From the NCBI GenBank assembly GCA_028819215.1, contig JAPPMG010000058.1, positions 1-64,000 on the forward strand: a stretch of 64,000 bases of DNA, given 5' to 3'. The number at the start of each line of letters is the position of its first letter. Positions within the stretch are counted from its first letter, which is position 1. A model generated the notes under the pieces. The model ran no database searches and was not told the origin of the DNA. It saw nothing but the letters and a program-made list of their open reading frames with translations. The stretch comes from Bryobacterales bacterium. GTDB lineage: Bacteria; Acidobacteriota; Terriglobia; Bryobacterales; UBA6623. The position numbers were made by a program, and so were the translations under genes. Shown here in pieces: positions 60,304 through 64,000 of this stretch.

Positions 60304-61230
60304 TCAGGAAGCTCCGAATAGGGCCGCCATAAGTTCATTGTGCGCGTTGAAGTTGGGCACGATCCAATCAGCACCGACCGCAGCAAGCCGATCGCGCTTG
60401 ACCTTGTCCACGGACACGCAGTCAGGCTCATCGGTGGCCACACCCACCGCGCTGCCCCCGACTGTCTTGACGACCTCGATCTCCACGAAGCCGTCGCCAA
60501 AGCCCAGAAACTCGGAGCCCTCATAGTCGCTTTCGTCGATGATGCGCTCCACCAAGATCTTCTTCGAGAAGTTCTTGTAGTCGTCCAACGCTCCGTGCAT
60601 TCCACCGGCAAAGTACGAGTCGATACGCAACAGGCGTGCCTCCTCCTGCATGTACGGTTGGTCCGTACCGCTTGCCAAGTACAGCCTCAGGCCGCGCTCC
60701 AGCATGGCATCCAGCAGACGCCGCGCACCGGGCACCATCAATTCGTCGGGATCGACGCGTCCGGAGCGCAAGTCCTCCCGGCGATGGCGGATCTTGTCCA
60801 TCAACAGGTCCAGATAGATGTGCTTGTATTCCAGCGGATCCTTGGGCGTCCCGCCCCGCTTGGTGATCTGCTCGGTGAACTCGATCATCTGGTAGATCGT
60901 CTGCCGCCCGGTCAGGTGGCCGACATAGCCCTCGACCAACTCGGTGAGTTCCTCCTCAGACTCGCCGGTGCGCAGGTCGAGCAGCGTCTCGACCATCATC
61001 GGCACCATTACGTCGAACCACCCGGCTCGGATCAAGGAAAGCGTCCCGTCGAAGTCGAATAGCCCGACACGGGCACGGGCCGCGCTTGATGCCGGGTCGA
61101 GGATCTCAAGGGGTGTGCAAGCCAAGCTCCAGTGTGGCAAATCGTGGTCGGACGTACTGCGAGTCCGCTTCCCTCGGCTTAACCGTAGGTAGGACACACC
61201 GCTCGCGCCCAAACGGGGCGGCAGACCCAT
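60304..61230 (-). CDS. HAD-superfamily hydrolase (phosphatase)
   Basis: Haloacid dehalogenase-type phosphatase: motif I GLFDFDGTLSLIRAGW, cap domain, motif II LYLASGTDQPYM, motif III Lys in FSKKILVERI, motif IV FLGFGDGFVEI. C-terminal part VGGSAVGVATDEPDC. About 260-308 aa: the start is uncertain, since the first 40 residues look non-conserved (TTG 61125 is a possible start). First gene of the operon leading to the SIS gene. Larger than GmhB, so not a plain heptose bisphosphatase. Confidence 0.82.
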   Translation of the reverse strand: MGLPPRLGASGVSYLRLSRGKRTRSTSDHDLPHWSLACTPLEILDPASSAARARVGLFDFDGTLSLIRAGWFDVMVPMMVETLLDLRTGESEEELTELVEGYVGHLTGRQTIYQMIEFTEQITKRGGTPKDPLEYKHIYLDLLMDKIRHRREDLRSGRVDPDELMVPGARRLLDAMLERGLRLYLASGTDQPYMQEEARLLRIDSYFAGGMHGALDDYKNFSKKILVERIIDESDYEGSEFLGFGDGFVEIEVVKTVGGSAVGVATDEPDCVSVDKVKRDRLAAVGADWIVPNFNAHNELMAALFGAS

Positions 61231-61456
61231 GAGTCGAGTCGGCCAGCTATGCCCGGCAGCCCGCGGAACAACCGTAGCGGCCCGGCACGAATGCTGCGGT
61301 TTGCTACACTGCCAGCGGCTCGCTGAGCGCGAAGTCCTCGTCTGGCGGGACTTGTAGCGCGCACGCCCGGGCCGTCCCAGAAAAGGCTGGAAGTCCTGCG
61401 GCTTGACGCTCTCGGCGGGGCACGGCTAGCATTACGGAATCAGAGGAAATCCATTC

Positions 61457-62620
61457 ATGGCAAAAGAACTGCGCATCGGCATGATCGGCTACGGCTTCAT
61501 GGGTCGCGCCCACTCGAACGCTTACAAGCGGCTCAACGACTTCTTCCCGGTCGAGCACCGACCGGTTCTGCAAGCAGTCGCGGCCCGCAATCCGGACAAG
61601 GCGCGATCATTCGCCGACAACTGGGGCTACCAGCGGGTCGAGACCGACTGGCGCAAGGTTGCCACCGCCGACGACGTGGACTTGGTGGACGTCTGCGCCC
61701 CCAATCACCTGCATTTGGACATCGTTCTCGCAGCCGCCGAAGCGGGCAAGATGATCTGCTGCGAGAAGCCATTGGCGATGTCCGTCGCCGAGGCCGAGCA
61801 GATGGTCGAAGCCGTCGAGAAGCACGGTGTGCCCAACATGGTCTGGTACAACTACCGGCGCGTGCCATCGATTGCGTTGGCCAAGCAGATCGTTGACGAG
61901 GGTCGCGTCGGCAAGCCGTTTCACTACCGCGCCACGTACTTGCAGGACTGGACCATTTCCGAGGACGTCCCCCAGGGCGGCGCTGGAACATGGCGCTTGG
62001 ATGTGGACGTGGCCGGTTCCGGCGTGACCGGCGACCTGCTCGCCCACTCGATCGACTCGGCGATGTGGCTCAACGGCCCCATCGCTCGGGTTGTTGCCAG
62101 CACGCGCACGTTCGTCACCGAGCGCATGCATGCCGACACTGGCGAAGTTCAGCCCGTCGGTATCGACGACGCCTGCATGTTCCTAGCCGAGTTCGCAAAC
62201 GGTTCGATGGGCACGTTCGAGTCCACGCGCTATGCCCGCGGGCGCAAGAACTACAACACTCTCGAGCTCAACGGAGCGGACGGATCGGTGTTCTTCGACC
62301 TAGAGGATCCGGAGCATCTGCACTTCTTCGAGTACCAGCAAAAGCAGTCAGGGAAAAAGGTCGAAGACCACCTCACTGGCTGGCGCAAGATCCACGTGAC
62401 GAATTCGGAGCACCCCTACATGGACAAGTACTGGGTGCCGGGGACGACGATCGGCTACGAGCACACCTTCCTCAACGCCCTGGCGGACTTCGTCGCAGGC
62501 GTCGAGTCTGGCAACCACACCCAGCCCGACTTCAAATGCGCGCTCCAGACGCAAAAGGTGTGTGACGCAGTGATCGAGTCTGGCCGCACCCGAGAGTGGG
62601 TTGTGACCGGAGCGGAGTAG
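61457..62620 (+). CDS. Gfo/Idh/MocA-family NAD(P)-dependent oxidoreductase
   Basis: Rossmann fold [58 protein letters not shown], and a substrate domain with [39 protein letters not shown] and a C-terminal [15 protein letters not shown]. Typical of inositol/myo-sugar and levoglucosan-type dehydrogenases. 387 aa from ATG 61457, preceded by AGAGG. Divergent from the HAD operon; converges on the M24 peptidase. Confidence 0.9.
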   Translation: MAKELRIGMIGYGFMGRAHSNAYKRLNDFFPVEHRPVLQAVAARNPDKARSFADNWGYQRVETDWRKVATADDVDLVDVCAPNHLHLDIVLAAAEAGKMICCEKPLAMSVAEAEQMVEAVEKHGVPNMVWYNYRRVPSIALAKQIVDEGRVGKPFHYRATYLQDWTISEDVPQGGAGTWRLDVDVAGSGVTGDLLAHSIDSAMWLNGPIARVVASTRTFVTERMHADTGEVQPVGIDDACMFLAEFANGSMGTFESTRYARGRKNYNTLELNGADGSVFFDLEDPEHLHFFEYQQKQSGKKVEDHLTGWRKIHVTNSEHPYMDKYWVPGTTIGYEHTFLNALADFVAGVESGNHTQPDFKCALQTQKVCDAVIESGRTREWVVTGAE

Positions 62621-62644
62621 CCCCGGACAGCCCTTCCGCGCCGC

Positions 62645-63814
62645 TCAGATCCGCACGATCTCAGTCTGGACCGTGCCGGTAGCAACCGCGCTATCTGCCC
62701 GAACGAAGCAATCGATTTCGCTGCGGACGCCGAACTCGGGCAGGTACACGCCGGGCTCGATCGAAAAGCACGTGTCCGGGATCAGGGGGCGCTCGTCGCG
62801 CATCTCCAGGTTGTCCATGTTGGCGCCGTTGCCGTGAACCTCTTCACCGATGGAATGACCCAGTCGGTGGACGAAGGCGTCACCGTAGCCGTGGGCGGCG
62901 ATGTGGTCCCGCGCGACCTTGTCGATCTCCCAGCCCTGGATTTCCCTTCCCTCGCGCATCGCTGCATCGGCGGCGCTCAGCGCCCGATCGCGAGCGCCGG
63001 TCACGACCTCGAAGACCCTTTGCATGTGTTCGGAGGGACGCTCGCCGCAGAATCCGGTCCACGTGATGTCGTAGTACACGGCTCCCGGGATGTCCAACTT
63101 GGCCCACAAGTCGATGAGGACGAAGTCTCCGGCCCGGATCGGCCGGGAGCGTTCCGGATCAGGACCGTAGTGCGGATCGCCGCTGTTGGAGTTGACAGCA
63201 ACGATGGGACCGTCAGCCGTCACCATGCCAGATTCCTGGAAGCGCCGAACGATGAATTGTGCGATGCGGTACTCGCTGCTGGCTCTCTCCACGTCGATGT
63301 CGTGGCGGATCTGCTCGAACGCCTCCTTAAGGATCGAGTCGACGCGACGGCCGGCTTCGAAGTGGAACTCTCTCTGGGCCTCGCTCCAGCGCGCCTCAAA
63401 ATACTGCACTAACGCGGCTGACGACACCACTTCAATCCCGAACGAGCGCACCAAGTCGACCGTTCCCGCATCCACCAGCGAGACGACCGGAATCATGCAC
63501 CGAGGCGAAAACTGCATGGCGACCCGGGCTTTGCCCGCCAAGATCGTTCCGAGGTGCTGATGATGCGACTGCCAGCTGGAGTAGACGAGCTTCGAACCCG
63601 GCAAGCTGTCGAGCCGCGCATCTTCGATGGCGTGCACCAGCTTGATCGGCTCTCCGCTTGCGGGGATCCAGTAGTACCAGCGACGCGAGACATGTCCGCC
63701 GGAATCCAGCCCCAGCACGCGATAGGCGATGGGGTCGCGCACGTGATGGTCGAACAGCAGCCAGCCGTCAAGCCCTTGGGCGCACAGCTGAGCCTGGATC
63801 TCGGAAACCTGCAT
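62645..63814 (-). CDS. M24-family metallopeptidase (Xaa-Pro aminopeptidase-like)
   Basis: N-terminal creatinase-like domain (QVSEIQAQLCAQGLDGWLLFDHHVRDPIAYRVLGL) then the pita-bread M24 domain. All five metal ligands are visible: Asp in LIDLWAKL, Asp in YYDITWTGFCG, His in HRLGHSIGEEVHGNG, Glu in FSIEPGVYL and Glu in GVRSEIDCFV. 389 aa from ATG 63814 (frame open to 63877). TACAAT lies 8 nt upstream of the ATG, another leaderless-like layout. Cytoplasmic; removes N-terminal residues before proline in related enzymes. Confidence 0.9.
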   Translation of the reverse strand: MQVSEIQAQLCAQGLDGWLLFDHHVRDPIAYRVLGLDSGGHVSRRWYYWIPASGEPIKLVHAIEDARLDSLPGSKLVYSSWQSHHQHLGTILAGKARVAMQFSPRCMIPVVSLVDAGTVDLVRSFGIEVVSSAALVQYFEARWSEAQREFHFEAGRRVDSILKEAFEQIRHDIDVERASSEYRIAQFIVRRFQESGMVTADGPIVAVNSNSGDPHYGPDPERSRPIRAGDFVLIDLWAKLDIPGAVYYDITWTGFCGERPSEHMQRVFEVVTGARDRALSAADAAMREGREIQGWEIDKVARDHIAAHGYGDAFVHRLGHSIGEEVHGNGANMDNLEMRDERPLIPDTCFSIEPGVYLPEFGVRSEIDCFVRADSAVATGTVQTEIVRI

Positions 63815-63887
63815 GAGTCTCGATTGTAGCTTCAATAGCCGAACAGAAATAAGAAATTTCACAATGGGGTTGCGCAATCGTCGCTAG

Positions 63888-63926
63888 CGTTCTAGAATAA
63901 ATGGCAAAGAAAGGGAGGGCATCGTG
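63888..63926 (+). promoter_or_regulatory. lexA promoter region with TTCTAGAA palindrome
   Basis: TTCTAGAA (63890-63897) is a perfect palindrome overlapping a -10-like TAGAAT (63893-63898). A strong SD (AGGGAGGG, about 63911-63918) precedes the GTG at 63924. The palindrome is a candidate autoregulatory site; the Acidobacteriota LexA box is not something I can confirm. Confidence 0.45.
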
Positions 63927-64000
63927 GCTCTAACCAAACGACAGAAGCAAGTGCTGGACTTCTTGGCGGAGTTCATCGCCGAGAATCACTACAGCCCGAG
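63924..64000 (+). CDS. lexA: LexA repressor, 5' part only
   Basis: The window ends 25 codons into this gene. ALTKRQKQVLDFLAEFIAEN followed by HYSP is the LexA N-terminal winged-helix start (TxRQxxVLxF...Y.PS). GTG start with a strong SD. LexA represses SOS genes and self-cleaves when RecA is active. The catalytic Ser/Lys domain lies outside the window. Confidence 0.85.
   Translation, partial: MALTKRQKQVLDFLAEFIAENHYSP

Overview
The window is a high-GC chromosomal segment of a Gram-negative, respiring, heterotrophic bacterium. The gene mix points to Acidobacteriota (a Bryobacterales/Vicinamibacteria-like lineage, by inference only): a System I cytochrome c maturation locus with a CxxxY-type CcmE, a YggX-like protein, DUF1549/DUF1553 plus DUF1501 proteins, PQQ-type dehydrogenases, several Gfo/Idh/MocA oxidoreductases, sulfatase and DUF1080 domains, and TonB-dependent uptake. 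No rRNA, tRNA, CRISPR array, insertion sequence or prophage was recognised.

Layout. 0.2-7.7 kb: a minus-strand S41 protease, then a divergent ccm operon (ccmE-F-H, a short CcmI-like gene, an unnamed exported protein, ccmA-B). 7.8-12 kb: oxidoreductase, acetoacetate-CoA ligase, a membrane protein and a YggX-like protein. 12-17.3 kb: a ferrous-iron operon with a DtxR-type repressor under its own operator, a membrane-anchored DtxR/FeoA fusion, FeoB split into a GTPase gene and a permease gene, then a PaaK-like ligase. 17.3-25.7 kb: sulfatase, EF-hand PQQ-like propeller, a nuclease broken by a 10-bp tandem duplication, a DUF2911 protein, and a PQQ dehydrogenase/cytochrome c/DUF1080 fusion. 26-31.9 kb: a cobalamin riboswitch followed by a TonB receptor and BtuF-BtuC-BtuD-like genes. 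32-35 kb: a low-conservation accessory patch (exonuclease/phosphatase-fold protein, a toxin-antitoxin pair with a frameshifted toxin, coiled-coil protein, sulfatase remnant). 35-49 kb: oxidoreductase, HEAT protein, ECF sigma factor with two co-directional membrane proteins, a DUF1549/DUF1553 + DUF1501 pair, glcF, a GluR0-like glutamate-receptor/K+-channel protein, and a sugar isomerase. 49-54.8 kb: bacterioferritin, a TlpA-like thioredoxin, an operon of two different PTPS-family enzymes plus folE, a second PQQ dehydrogenase, and an FmdB zinc ribbon. 55-64 kb: exported protein, a second toxin-antitoxin pair (toxin frameshifted), a minus-strand operon HAD phosphatase - uncharacterised protein - PfkB kinase - SIS isomerase - EEP protein with a duplicated SIS 3' end downstream of it, an oxidoreductase, an M24 peptidase, and the start of lexA.

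How it fits together. Cytochrome c maturation, iron and B12 acquisition, quinoprotein dehydrogenases and sugar oxidoreductases/sulfatase suggest oxidative use of sulfated or complex carbohydrates with a periplasmic electron chain. Metabolic core genes are intact. The clear lesions all fall in accessory genes (nuclease, two toxins, a sulfatase remnant, a SIS remnant). The best candidates for unusual biology are the tethered DtxR/FeoA protein with split FeoB, the Glu-type/Cys-type PTPS pair with FolE, the HAD/unknown/PfkB/SIS operon with its duplicated gene end, and the GluR0-like channel. Several genes have a -10-like hexamer 5-8 nt before the start codon, suggesting leaderless transcripts.
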